64,000 nucleotides of DNA from Pedobacter changchengzhani (GTDB taxonomy: Bacteria; Bacteroidota; Bacteroidia; Sphingobacteriales; Sphingobacteriaceae), in the NCBI RefSeq assembly GCF_004354365.1, contig NZ_SJCY01000003.1, positions 372,001 through 436,000 of the forward strand, written 5' to 3'. Each line of letters opens with the position of its first letter. Position 1 is the stretch's first letter. This document shows positions 17,187-26,876 of the stretch, in pieces. The notes below the pieces were generated by a model. That model did not search any database, was not told the origin of the DNA, and saw only the letters and a program-made list of their open reading frames with translations. The translations under genes were made by a program, and so were the position numbers.

Positions 17187-20100
17187 ATGAAAAGATCTTT
17201 ACTTTTAAGATTAATGTTTGTTGTTTTGACTTTTGTAGGTTTAACATTTAGTGCAGGTGCACAGGTAACCACATCGTCTATCACAGGAACAATCAAAGAT
17301 GCCAAAGGGCCTTTGCCTGGGGCAAGTGTTAAAGCAACACACACTCCAACGGGAACTGTTTATACTGTTTCGACAAATAGTGATGGTCGTTTTACTATAG
17401 GTAACGCTAGAGTAGGCGGACCTTACACAGTAGAAGTGAGTTTCGTAGGTTTCAAAAACCAAAAATTGACTGACATTAATTTGAAATTAGGAGAAGCCTT
17501 TTTATTGAATGTTACATTATCCGATAACAGCTCTACACTTTCTGAGGTGAAAGTTGTTGGTCAAGGTAAGAACAGCATTTTAAATTCTAATAAAAATGGT
17601 ACATCTACTGTTATTAGTAAAGCGCAAATTCAAAGTTTACCAACTATTACACGTAGCGTAAATGATTTAACTCGTTTAACGCCACAAGCTAATGGAACTT
17701 CAATTGGTGGAGGTAACTATCGTTCTAACAACTTTACGGTTGATGGTGCGAATTTTAACAATCAATTTGGTATTGGAACTAATATTCCAGCAAATGGTTC
17801 TCCAATCTCTATCGATGCATTAGAGCAAATTTCAATTAATGTTACACCTTATGATGCTCGTCAAACAGGTTTTACAGGTGGTTCAGTTACAGCTGTAACT
17901 CGCTCAGGCACGAACAGGTTTCAAGGTAATGCTTTTTACTCAATGCGTGGCGAAGAAAATCAAGGTAAAAGAATAGGTGAAACTTATAGAATTCCAGTTT
18001 TACAATCTTTAGATGAAAAGAACTATGGTGTTAGTTTAGGTGGTCCAATTGTGAAAGATAAATTATTTTTCTTTGTTAATTATGAGAAAAAACACACCGT
18101 TCAGCCAGGTACACAACGGATAGCAGCAACATCAGCACTTCCTTATGCTGTTGCTAATCCGAATACTGTACAAGCAACTGATGTATTTTTAAATACTGTA
18201 AGTTCTTACTTGTTAAGTAAATACAATTATACAACAGGCGTATATCAAGGTTATTCTAATATAAGTGATAACGAAAAGATGTTTGCACGTTTGGATTGGA
18301 ATATCAACAAAAGTAACCGTTTTAGTGTACGTTATAACCAAGTAGAGAGCAAGTCTCCAGCTTCTGCGAGTACTTCTACAGGTGGTTCGCCAATTGGGCA
18401 ATTAACGGGTTATGCTTATGTAAATGGTAGATCGGGAAATGCAAGAAATGCAGGTTTACCTTTTCAAAATACAAACTATTTTCAAGCAGCAAATCTTTAT
18501 TCAGGCGTAGCAGAATTAAACTCCAACTTTGGTAGTAAACTTACAAACGTTTTAAGAGTAACATATTCTCATCAAAATGATCCGCGTACAACAAGTGGTT
18601 CGCCATTTCCTTTAGTGGATATTTTAGATGGTACGCCTACAAGCCCTTCTAATTTAGGTAGTGTTTTAACTACGTTTGGTTATGAGCCATTTTCTTACGG
18701 TAATTTAAGAGATGTTAAAGGTTATACTTACAGCGATGACTTGAGTTTAGCGTTAGGTAAACACAACATCACATTAGGTGTTCAGGCTGAATATAGTACA
18801 ACTAAAAATGGTTTCCAACGTTTTGGCACAGGTTTTTACACCTTCAAAACATGGAATGATTTTGTAACTAATCAAAGACCAGCGCAGTACACAGTAACTT
18901 ATCCATTAACTGCAGACGGCTCACAAGCATATCCTAGTTTTAAATTTGCACAATATTCTGCGTACTTACAAGATGAGTTTACCTTGAATGATCGTTTTAA
19001 GTTAACTGCAGGTTTACGTATAGAACAGGCTTCTTATCCTGATGTGACGGAAGTGAAAACACATCCTTTAGTTGCAGGTTTGAATTTTGGCGGACAGAAA
19101 ATTAATACTGGTCTTTTACCAGAAAATAAAATATCATTTTCTCCTCGTTTAGGCTTTAATTGGGATGTTATGGGCGATCGTTCATTCCAAGTAAGAGGCG
19201 GTACAGGTATTTTTACAGGCCGTATCCCATTTGTTTGGATCGTTTCTCAATCTGGTGATGCTGGTTTGATTCAATACACGCAAAGTTATGTAGGTAATGC
19301 AGCTCCTTTCTTCAATCCATCAATCGCGCCTCAATTATCAACAGCAGCTCCTGCACCTGGAAGTTCAATCCCATCTTCAGGTATCAGTGTAATGGCTCCA
19401 GACTTGAAATTTCCTCAAACTTGGAAATCAAGTTTAGCGTTCGATTTTAAATTACCAGGTGGTATCGTTGGAACGTTAGAAGGTATTTATGGACGTGATC
19501 TTAATGTTGCCTATGCCAAAAACTTAAATTTGGTTAATCCAATAGTTCAAATTACTGGTTATTCAGATACTAGATTATTTTATCCAACAAGTAATTCGGA
19601 TAAATACTACAATCCAATCAATGCAGCTGGCTTACCTGTTCCGCAAGGAACGCCTAGTGGTGGCGCTAATGGAACCGTTACTGGATTTAATGCTATTCAA
19701 ATGAGTAATGTTAAAGGTGGTTACAACTGGATGGCAACTGCACAACTAACCAAGCAATTCTCGAACGGAGTTTCAGCTATGATCGCTTACACGCGTTCAG
19801 ATCAACGCAATTATGGAGATCAAAGTGGTGATCAATTAGGAAACCTGTGGTCGTTACCTCAAACATCTGGTAATCCAAATATCCCAAGCTTAAGTTACTC
19901 AAGTAATTTAAATCCTGATAGGGTAATTGCTTCTGTTTCATATAGAAAAGAATATATTAAAAACCTAGCTACATCATTCTCAGTATTCTATGAAGGTGCG
20001 CAGCAAGGAAGGTTCTCATATACTTATAGTGGCGATTTCAACCGCGATGGTGTATCTGGAAATGATTTGATATACATTCCTAAGGCTGGTGAGTTAACTG

Positions 20101-20576
20101 CAGCTTCTTTTGTTGCTATTGCGCCTAACACGAACAATTATAGAGCAGCAGGTTACACTGCACAAGAGCAAAGTGACTTGTTTGAGGCTTACATTGCACA
20201 AGATAAATATTTGAGCAAAAATAGAGGCCAATTCGCTGAACGTAATGGTGCTACTTCACCTTGGAGAAACCAGTTTGATTTTAGATTGACACAAGAGGTT
20301 TTTAAAGACTATGGAAAAACTAAAAACTCTTTCCAATTTACTGTTGATATTTTTAACGTAGGTAACTTGTTAAACCGCAACTGGGGTAATGTAAACTTTG
20401 TTAATAATGGAGCAATTCTTGTTCCTCAGAATGTTGCTTCTATCAACGCAACTACAAAGCCAACTTATAAAATAGCTACTGCTTCTGGTGATGCTGTAAA
20501 AGAAACTTTCGGTACTTCTCAGACTATTAGCTCTACTTATTACATGCAATTCGGTGTTCGTTACAACTTTAACTAA
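17187..20576 (+). CDS. Oar-like TonB-dependent outer-membrane receptor
   Basis: The 1129-residue protein starts with a signal peptide cleaved near FSAGAQ. A carboxypeptidase-regulatory-like domain follows (SSITGTIKDAKGPLPGASV, about 30-110), then a plug domain (about 125-240) and a large barrel ending MQFGVRYNFN. The size and the FTVDGANFNN segment in the plug fit the Oar branch of TonB-dependent transporters in Bacteroidota. The imported substrate is unknown; family members are linked to peptides or oligosaccharides. It sits alone between a promoter and a strong terminator. The S46 peptidase gene downstream could supply peptides, but that is only suggested by position. Confidence 0.9.
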   Translation: MKRSLLLRLMFVVLTFVGLTFSAGAQVTTSSITGTIKDAKGPLPGASVKATHTPTGTVYTVSTNSDGRFTIGNARVGGPYTVEVSFVGFKNQKLTDINLKLGEAFLLNVTLSDNSSTLSEVKVVGQGKNSILNSNKNGTSTVISKAQIQSLPTITRSVNDLTRLTPQANGTSIGGGNYRSNNFTVDGANFNNQFGIGTNIPANGSPISIDALEQISINVTPYDARQTGFTGGSVTAVTRSGTNRFQGNAFYSMRGEENQGKRIGETYRIPVLQSLDEKNYGVSLGGPIVKDKLFFFVNYEKKHTVQPGTQRIAATSALPYAVANPNTVQATDVFLNTVSSYLLSKYNYTTGVYQGYSNISDNEKMFARLDWNINKSNRFSVRYNQVESKSPASASTSTGGSPIGQLTGYAYVNGRSGNARNAGLPFQNTNYFQAANLYSGVAELNSNFGSKLTNVLRVTYSHQNDPRTTSGSPFPLVDILDGTPTSPSNLGSVLTTFGYEPFSYGNLRDVKGYTYSDDLSLALGKHNITLGVQAEYSTTKNGFQRFGTGFYTFKTWNDFVTNQRPAQYTVTYPLTADGSQAYPSFKFAQYSAYLQDEFTLNDRFKLTAGLRIEQASYPDVTEVKTHPLVAGLNFGGQKINTGLLPENKISFSPRLGFNWDVMGDRSFQVRGGTGIFTGRIPFVWIVSQSGDAGLIQYTQSYVGNAAPFFNPSIAPQLSTAAPAPGSSIPSSGISVMAPDLKFPQTWKSSLAFDFKLPGGIVGTLEGIYGRDLNVAYAKNLNLVNPIVQITGYSDTRLFYPTSNSDKYYNPINAAGLPVPQGTPSGGANGTVTGFNAIQMSNVKGGYNWMATAQLTKQFSNGVSAMIAYTRSDQRNYGDQSGDQLGNLWSLPQTSGNPNIPSLSYSSNLNPDRVIASVSYRKEYIKNLATSFSVFYEGAQQGRFSYTYSGDFNRDGVSGNDLIYIPKAGELTAASFVAIAPNTNNYRAAGYTAQEQSDLFEAYIAQDKYLSKNRGQFAERNGATSPWRNQFDFRLTQEVFKDYGKTKNSFQFTVDIFNVGNLLNRNWGNVNFVNNGAILVPQNVASINATTKPTYKIATASGDAVKETFGTSQTISSTYYMQFGVRYNFN

Positions 20577-20597
20577 TACCTAAGTAAAAATTATATT

Positions 20598-20633
20598 AAG
20601 CCTTCTGATTTAAAATTCAGAAGGCTTTTTTTT
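20598..20633 (+). terminator. Terminator of the Oar-like receptor gene
   Basis: An 11-bp perfect stem AAGCCTTCTGA/TCAGAAGGCTT with an 8-nt loop is followed by a T-run, 22 bp past the stop. Confidence 0.93.
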
Positions 20634-20640
20634 ATGGTTT

Positions 20641-20672
20641 TTTGTTTACCTCTAATGTAATCGCTACATTTA
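20641..20672 (+). promoter_or_regulatory. Promoter of the S46 peptidase gene
   Basis: TTTG (20641-20644) and TACATTTA (20665-20672) are 20 bp apart, close to the -33/-7 pattern of Bacteroidota. The last base of the -7 motif differs (A for G). The expected leader is about 20 nt. Confidence 0.5.
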
Positions 20673-20699
20673 CATCAACTTATTAATTCTATAAAATTT

Positions 20700-22895
20700 A
20701 TGAAAAAACTAGCATATCTGGTGCTGTTTGTAATGGTATTTACCATAGGCAATACGGCCAAGGCGGATGAAGGAATGTGGATACCGATGTTGATCGGTAA
20801 GAATTATGCACAAATGAAAAAGCAGGGCTTTAAGCTTACTGCAGAAGATTTGTACAGTGCTAATAAATCGAGTTTAAAAGATGCAATTGTACATTTTGGT
20901 GGTTTTTGTACTGGCGAAATTGTATCTGATAAAGGGTTAATTTTTACCAACCACCATTGTGGTTACGATGCCATTGCATCAAATTCTACTACTGAGAACA
21001 ATATTTTAGATAACGGATTTTACGCTAAAAATTACGGCGAAGAAAAACCAATTGCAGGCTTATTTGTGCGTTTCTTACTCAGAATGGAAGATGTTACAGG
21101 TAAAATTAACGAAGCTACAAAAGGGTTATCTGGTGCTGAAAAGGCAGCCAAAATGCAAGAGGCTTTTACCGCAATTGCCAAAACAGCCGTAACAGGACCA
21201 ACTATCGAAGCAAACGTAAAAGACTTTTACAAATCGAACCAATTTATCCTTTTTGTTTACGAACGTTTTGATGATGTGCGTTTAGTGGGCGCGCCACCAC
21301 AATCCATCGGTAAATTTGGTGGTGATACTGATAACTGGGAATGGCCTCGTCAAACGGGTGATTTTTCTGTTTTTAGGGTTTATGCTAATAAAGATAATAA
21401 GCCTACAGAATACTCTCAGGCAAATGTACCTTACAAGCCTAAAAAGTTTTTGCCAGTTTCTATCAAGGGCGTTAAAAATGGCGATTTTTCTATGGTTTAT
21501 GGTTATCCAGGTCGTACGGATCGTTATTTAACTTCTTACGGTGTCGATTTAGCCACAAATAAAGTTAATCCAACGATCGTAAAACTTCGCGATATCCGTT
21601 TGAAGGCTTGGAAAGAGCAAATGGATAAAAGTGTTGATACCCGTTTAAAGCTTTCTTCAAAATACGCAAATATTGCAAATTATTGGAAATATTACATCGG
21701 ACAAACAGAGCAGTTGAAGAAATTGAAAATTGCCGATGCTAAGCGTGTAGACGAAAAATCGTTTACGGAATGGGCAGCTCAAAAAACTGAATTTGCTGGT
21801 TTAATGGATGAATATGATGCTATTTATCAAAGCATTGCGCCAATTTCTGTGCAACGTACCTACATTAATGAAGGTTTTTTAGCTTCTGGTTTTGTAATGA
21901 ATTCTATTAACGCTGGTAGAATGCTTATGTCGAGATTAGCGAAAAAAGATGATGCTGCATTTGTACAAAAAGTTAACGGAAATTTGCAAGATCTTTTAAA
22001 TTCTTACAAAGAAACTTATAACGAGCCGGCAGATAAGAAAATATTTGCTGAGATTTTAGCTTCGTTTTATAACGATGTACCTGTAAAATCTCAACCTAAG
22101 TTTTATGCAGAAATTGCAGAAAAGTTTTGGACGGGAAATCCTGAAACTACCTTTCAGAAATTTGCAGATTATATGTGGGAGAACAGCAACATGATCAATC
22201 CTGATAAATTGACTGCATTTATTGCTTCAAATCCATCAGCCGATGATATTAAGAATGATCCAGCTTACAAGTATTCCATTAATTTAATTCCTAGCGAGTA
22301 CATCAAAAATAACTTCGGCTCATTGGTTGCAGATTTTGAAACTAAAAAGGCAACGCTCGATAATTTGTATTTAAAGGCAGTATTAGAGAAAAATGCTGGT
22401 AAAATTATGTATCCAGATGCAAATTCTACAATGCGTTTATCGTATGGAAATGTTCAAGATTATTCTCCAAAGGATGGTATCGAATATAAAATTACCACAA
22501 CTATTGATGGGATTATGCAGAAATATATTCCCGGAGACAGCGAATTTGATGTGCCAGCTTCATTGATAGAAAACTACAATAAGAAAAATTTTGGGCAGTA
22601 TGGAAACGATGGAACATTAACTGTTGGTTTTATAACCAATAATGATATTACCGGTGGTAATTCTGGTTCGCCAGTAATTAACGGCAATGGAGAGTTAATT
22701 GGTTTAGCTTTCGATGGTAATTGGGAAGCAATGAGTGGCGATATTGCCTTCGATAAAAAATATAAACGCACGATTTGTGTTGATGTACGCTATGTTTTAT
22801 GGTGTATAGATGTATTGGGTGGTGCTAAAAATATCATCAAGGAATTGGACATCCGTAAGGATGCACCTGTTAAGAAAGCCACGGCAAAAAGATAG
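20700..22895 (+). CDS. S46 family dipeptidyl-peptidase, DPP7-like
   Basis: This 731-residue exported serine peptidase has a signal peptide ending near AKA. The catalytic His is in FTNHHCGYD (about residue 86) and the nucleophile Ser655 in TGGNSGSPV. Residue 673, in FDGNWE, is Gly. In the family this position separates DPP7 (Gly, prefers hydrophobic P1) from DPP11 (Arg, prefers acidic P1), so a DPP7-type specificity is predicted. The enzyme would release dipeptides from peptides in the periplasm. The numbering matches the known enzymes exactly, so no indel is needed. It is flanked by its own promoter and terminator. Confidence 0.93.
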   Translation: MKKLAYLVLFVMVFTIGNTAKADEGMWIPMLIGKNYAQMKKQGFKLTAEDLYSANKSSLKDAIVHFGGFCTGEIVSDKGLIFTNHHCGYDAIASNSTTENNILDNGFYAKNYGEEKPIAGLFVRFLLRMEDVTGKINEATKGLSGAEKAAKMQEAFTAIAKTAVTGPTIEANVKDFYKSNQFILFVYERFDDVRLVGAPPQSIGKFGGDTDNWEWPRQTGDFSVFRVYANKDNKPTEYSQANVPYKPKKFLPVSIKGVKNGDFSMVYGYPGRTDRYLTSYGVDLATNKVNPTIVKLRDIRLKAWKEQMDKSVDTRLKLSSKYANIANYWKYYIGQTEQLKKLKIADAKRVDEKSFTEWAAQKTEFAGLMDEYDAIYQSIAPISVQRTYINEGFLASGFVMNSINAGRMLMSRLAKKDDAAFVQKVNGNLQDLLNSYKETYNEPADKKIFAEILASFYNDVPVKSQPKFYAEIAEKFWTGNPETTFQKFADYMWENSNMINPDKLTAFIASNPSADDIKNDPAYKYSINLIPSEYIKNNFGSLVADFETKKATLDNLYLKAVLEKNAGKIMYPDANSTMRLSYGNVQDYSPKDGIEYKITTTIDGIMQKYIPGDSEFDVPASLIENYNKKNFGQYGNDGTLTVGFITNNDITGGNSGSPVINGNGELIGLAFDGNWEAMSGDIAFDKKYKRTICVDVRYVLWCIDVLGGAKNIIKELDIRKDAPVKKATAKR

Positions 22896-22910
22896 TATTA
22901 TTTGATAATG

Positions 22911-22950
22911 AAAAAGGCCATTCTGCATAATGCAAAATGGCCTTTTTGTT
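22911..22950. terminator. Terminator between the S46 peptidase gene and purM
   Basis: The stem AAAAAGGCCATT/AATGGCCTTTTT has an inner TGCAT/ATGCA pairing. T-runs exit on both strands, so it can serve both convergent genes. Confidence 0.88.
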
Positions 22951-23010
22951 TTAAAATAGATTTTTGGGAAACCTGGATAATCTTCGTTATCGTGACTAAA
23001 AAAATGGAAG

Positions 23011-24192
23011 CTAATTATAAACAAATGTCCCTTTTTCGCTTACAATGGTTACCTGCTTTTGTTCGCTTTTTTCTACACGCCCCACAATTTGCGCATCAAT
23101 GTTAAAACTTTTAGAAATTTCGATAATACTATTTGCAATTTCTTGAGGAACATATAATTCCATTCTATGCCCCATATTAAATACCTTGTACATTTCCTTC
23201 CAATCCGTTTTGGATTCTTCTTGAATTAGTTTAAATAGAGGAGGAACTGGAAATAAATTATCTTTGATTACGTGGATATCATCATTAACGAAATGAAGCA
23301 CTTTAGTTTGTGCGCCACCGCTGCAGTGTACAATGCCACAAATATCTTTACGGTGTTGGTCTAAAATCTTTTTAATTACGGGCGCATAAGTTCGCGTTGG
23401 CGATAATACCAATTTACCAGCAGTTATTTTTTCGAAACCTTCAATGTCAATTTCGTCAGTCAGGTTTTTCGTGCCAGAAAAAATTAAATCAAATGGAACA
23501 GCAGGGTCAAAACTTTCGGGAAAGCTTGTAGCTACGCATTTACTAAATACATCATGGCGGGCAGATGTTAGTCCATTTGATCCCATGCCACCGTTATATT
23601 CAGTTTCGTAAGTCGCCTGTCCGTAAGATGCCAACGCAACAATTACATTTCCCGGCTTAATATTATCGTTGCTGATAATTTCATCGCGCTTAACGCGACA
23701 GGTTACGGTAGAATCTACAATAATTGTTCTCACTAAATCGCCTACGTCGGCAGTTTCTCCGCCAGTTGAATAAATTGAAATGCCTTGCTTGCGCAAATCG
23801 GCCAGTATCTCTTCAGTACCGTTAATAATTTCGGCTAATACTTCGCCTGGAATTAAGTTTTTATTTCTTCCTATGGTAGATGAAAGTAAAATGTTATCCG
23901 TAGCACCTACACAAATTAAATCGTCTAAATTCATGATAATGGCATCTTGAGCGATACCTTTCCAAACTGATAAGTCGCCAGTTTGTTTCCAATATACATA
24001 AGCTAGCGATGATTTTGTACCGGCTCCATCTGCATGCATGATGTTACAATATGCCTCATCTCCACCTAAAATATCGGGAATAATTTTGCAGAATGCCTTT
24101 GGGAAAATACCCTTATCAATGTTTTTGATGGCATTGTGCACATCTTCTTTTGAGGCTGAAACGCCACGCTGATTGTACCTGTTATCACTCAT
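23011..24192 (-). CDS. purM: Phosphoribosylformylglycinamidine cyclo-ligase (AIR synthase)
   Basis: This 393-residue PurM-family protein contains YNQRGVSASKEDV at the start, HADGAGTKSSLAYVYW, NLDDLICVGA and STGGETADVGDLV. It would close the imidazole ring in purine synthesis (FGAM to AIR, with ATP). It is longer than the roughly 345 residues of the E. coli enzyme, which is usual for the Bacteroidota form. The ATG at 24192 is chosen over a TTG nine bases upstream. A TAnnTTTG element ends only 7 bp before this ATG, so the message may be nearly leaderless. purL lies 3.7 kb away on the same strand, but in a separate unit. Confidence 0.9.
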   Translation of the reverse strand: MSDNRYNQRGVSASKEDVHNAIKNIDKGIFPKAFCKIIPDILGGDEAYCNIMHADGAGTKSSLAYVYWKQTGDLSVWKGIAQDAIIMNLDDLICVGATDNILLSSTIGRNKNLIPGEVLAEIINGTEEILADLRKQGISIYSTGGETADVGDLVRTIIVDSTVTCRVKRDEIISNDNIKPGNVIVALASYGQATYETEYNGGMGSNGLTSARHDVFSKCVATSFPESFDPAVPFDLIFSGTKNLTDEIDIEGFEKITAGKLVLSPTRTYAPVIKKILDQHRKDICGIVHCSGGAQTKVLHFVNDDIHVIKDNLFPVPPLFKLIQEESKTDWKEMYKVFNMGHRMELYVPQEIANSIIEISKSFNIDAQIVGRVEKSEQKQVTIVSEKGTFVYN

Positions 24193-24198
24193 GTTGCG

Positions 24199-24206
24199 CA
24201 AAGATA
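24199..24206 (-). promoter_or_regulatory. -7 promoter element of purM
   Basis: TATCTTTG on the minus strand matches TAnnTTTG and is followed by CGC. The start codon begins 7 bases downstream, which predicts a very short or absent leader. Confidence 0.5.
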
Positions 24207-24442
24207 GCTTTTTAAGCGCAAAGCTAAAAGACTAAAACTAAAAGACCAAAGTTGAAAGGTAAAGGACTAAAGAGCAAAGAACAAGGAGCAACGATTAAAA
24301 CTGAAATTAATTAGAAACTCGATGTTAATTATCCGAACAGAGAATGAGACTGTATTTTGGATAAATCTTAATACTTGATTCTTGCGACTTGAAAATTGTC
24401 ATAATTGATCTTCAAAATTTTTAAATCCTAAAAATCCTGATC
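24207..24442. other. Intergenic stretch upstream of purM with purine-rich repeats
   Basis: The first 90 bases are a degenerate run of CTAAAAGAC/CTAAAG/CAAAG words, rich in A and G on the plus strand. The rest is AT-rich with no frame. Such text is common between Bacteroidota genes and no function can be assigned. Confidence 0.5.
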
Positions 24443-24474
24443 AAAAAAAGGGCGTAAAGTTTTACCTTACGCCC
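24443..24474 (-). terminator. Terminator of glnN
   Basis: GGGCGTAA/TTACGCCC forms an 8-bp stem with a 9-nt loop, with a run of seven T on the minus-strand side, 28 bp beyond the glnN stop. Confidence 0.88.
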
Positions 24475-24501
24475 CTAAACTTAAACCTTACGGCTTAAAA
24501 T

Positions 24502-26676
24502 CTATTTCATGAATAACAACTCTCTGAATTTTGGTATAGGCCAAACGCTGTCATCAACAATTTGTTCCAATTTATCTGCGTGATAACGAATGGTATCAAA
24601 ATATGATTTCACATTCTCATCGTAAGCGATTGCTTTTTCACGAGAATCTTCAATTTTATTGGTGATTTTACGTTCTTCTAACATGGCGTCGATATTGGTT
24701 TTAACAATATCCAAATGCTCTGTTAGTTTTTTAATAATATCTAAAGAAGTTTTTGGCTCAAGACCGATTTCTTTTAAACCTTTAACATTTTCTATTAAAG
24801 TATTTTGATACGCAATTGCAGCTGGAATAATTGAGGTATTCGCCATTTCGCCCATAACACGTGCTTCGATTTGAAGTTTTTTGTAAAAACTTTCGAGCAT
24901 AATTTCATGGCGAGCATGTAATTCGCGTTTGTTAAAAATGTTGTTGCTTGCAAATAATTCAACAGTTTTGTCAGACATGTATGCATCTAAAGCCTTTGGC
25001 GTAGTTTTGATGTTGGCTAAACCACGAGTTGCTGCTTCGTCTGCCCATTCTTGACTGTAACCATTACCTTCAAATCGAATGGATTTAGATTCTTTAATAT
25101 ATCTCTTAATTACAGTAAGTAAAGCGATGTCTTTTTTATCACCTTTCTTGATTAATTTATCAACCTCAGTTTTAAATTTAATCAATTGATCAGCCATAAT
25201 GGTGTTTAAAACCGTCATAGGTGCTGATGAATTTGCTGATGAACCAACTGCTCGTAACTCAAATTTATTTCCGGTAAAGGCAAAAGGAGAGGTACGGTTA
25301 CGATCGGTATTATCCATTAAAATTTGTGGAATTTTAGGAATACCTAACCAAAGCGAATTGTCTTCTTTTATTTTTTTGCTGATGCGTGAATGTTCAATTT
25401 CATCCAAAACATCATTTAACTGCGATCCTAAAAAGATTGAAATAATTGCTGGTGGTGCTTCGTTGGCACCTAAACGATGATCGTTGGTTACCGAAGTAAT
25501 ACTTGCACGTAATAAATCTGCATGTTCGCTCACTGCTTTAATTGTGTTAACAAAGAAAGCTAAGAACATTAAATTATTTTTCGGCGTTTTTCCTGGTGCC
25601 AATAAATTTTTACCAGTATCGGTAATTAAACTCCAGTTGTTGTGCTTACCAGAACCGTTAATGCCTGCATAAGGTTTTTCGTGCAATAGAACACGGAAGT
25701 GATGACGGCGAGCAACTTTATCCATTAAATCCATCAACAATTGGTTATGATCGATGGCTAAATTTATCTCTTCGTAAACTGGCGCACATTCAAATTGAGA
25801 TGGTGCAACTTCGTTATGACGTGTTTTTAAAGGAATTCCTAATTTAAGGGCTTCGTTTTCAAAATCGACCATATAGGCAAAAGCACGCTCAGGAATAGAA
25901 CCAAAATAATGATCCTCTAATTGTTGTCCTTTTGCAGACATGTGGCCAAATAATGCACGTCCTGTTAAGGCAATATCCGGACGGGCGTTAAATAAAGACT
26001 CGTCAATTAAAAAATATTCTTGCTCAATACCTAATGATGCTGTTACTTTAGTAATGCCTTTATCAAAGTATTGGCAAACATCTACCGCAGCTTTATCTAA
26101 TGCAGCCAAAGCTTTTAGTAAAGGTGCTTTATAATCTAAAGCCTCTCCTGTGTAAGAAACAAATACGGTTGGGATGCAAAGTGTTTTACCTGCTTTGCTT
26201 TCCATAATGAAAGCTGGAGAAGATGGATCCCATGCAGTATAACCACGTGCTTCAAAAGTATTACGAATTCCTCCATTCGGGAAACTCGAAGCATCTGGTT
26301 CTTGCTGAACTAATGCACTTCCGGCAAAACGCTCAATTGGACCATCGCTACTAGGTTCAAAAAAAGCATCGTGCTTTTCGGCAGTTGTGCCTGTTAAAGG
26401 TTGGAACCAATGCGTGTAATGCGTAGCACCTTTTGCCATTGCCCACGCTTTCATTGCATTTGCAATGTGGTTAGCATCATCTTGATTAAGCAATTCAGCC
26501 AAATCAATAGTGGATATAAGTTTTTGATAAATGTCTTTAGATAAGAAATCTTTCATTTTTCTTAAATCAAAAACATTTGACCCATAATAGTCAGAAATTT
26601 TTGCGCCAGGGCTTTTAACCTCTGGTGAAATTCTGTTTTGAGCCTCTTTTAGTGCAATAAATCTTAGACTTGTCAT
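24502..26676 (-). CDS. glnN: Glutamine synthetase type III
   Basis: The 724-residue protein is far longer than GSI (about 470) and matches GSIII. Signs include SFPNGGIRNTFEARGYTAWD, the ATP/glutamate site segments EQEYFLID and KPYAGINGSGKHNNWS, NDHRLGANEAPPAI, and a GSIII-specific C-terminal domain (residues about 550-724). It makes glutamine from glutamate, ammonia and ATP and is the usual main GS in Bacteroidota. It stands alone, with no ammonium transporter or PII gene in the window. A -7 element (TACTTTTG) lies 21 bp upstream of the ATG. Confidence 0.95.
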   Translation of the reverse strand: MTSLRFIALKEAQNRISPEVKSPGAKISDYYGSNVFDLRKMKDFLSKDIYQKLISTIDLAELLNQDDANHIANAMKAWAMAKGATHYTHWFQPLTGTTAEKHDAFFEPSSDGPIERFAGSALVQQEPDASSFPNGGIRNTFEARGYTAWDPSSPAFIMESKAGKTLCIPTVFVSYTGEALDYKAPLLKALAALDKAAVDVCQYFDKGITKVTASLGIEQEYFLIDESLFNARPDIALTGRALFGHMSAKGQQLEDHYFGSIPERAFAYMVDFENEALKLGIPLKTRHNEVAPSQFECAPVYEEINLAIDHNQLLMDLMDKVARRHHFRVLLHEKPYAGINGSGKHNNWSLITDTGKNLLAPGKTPKNNLMFLAFFVNTIKAVSEHADLLRASITSVTNDHRLGANEAPPAIISIFLGSQLNDVLDEIEHSRISKKIKEDNSLWLGIPKIPQILMDNTDRNRTSPFAFTGNKFELRAVGSSANSSAPMTVLNTIMADQLIKFKTEVDKLIKKGDKKDIALLTVIKRYIKESKSIRFEGNGYSQEWADEAATRGLANIKTTPKALDAYMSDKTVELFASNNIFNKRELHARHEIMLESFYKKLQIEARVMGEMANTSIIPAAIAYQNTLIENVKGLKEIGLEPKTSLDIIKKLTEHLDIVKTNIDAMLEERKITNKIEDSREKAIAYDENVKSYFDTIRYHADKLEQIVDDSVWPIPKFRELLFMK

Positions 26677-26696
26677 TAATTCGTTCGTTTTTTTTT

Positions 26697-26704
26697 CAAA
26701 AGTA
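26697..26704 (-). promoter_or_regulatory. -7 promoter element of glnN
   Basis: TACTTTTG on the minus strand fits TAnnTTTG and lies 20 bp before the start codon. A -33 TTG at the right distance is not visible. Confidence 0.45.
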
Positions 26705-26876
26705 GTTTATTTTCTTGCTTTTTTTATAAAATTGCCATAAAAAAATGAATTTTTAATGAATATATAATATGAAATTGTTTTTTACTGGCAAATTTACGTT
26801 TTTGATAAATAATTTTCTTTTTAACGCTCGTTATGGAAATTTTAATTGAGTTGCATCATAACTAAAAACAAAAACT

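Noticed and set aside
24207-24300. Purine-rich run upstream of purM as a regulatory array
   Set aside because: Word copies are degenerate and irregular. This is common low-complexity intergenic text.
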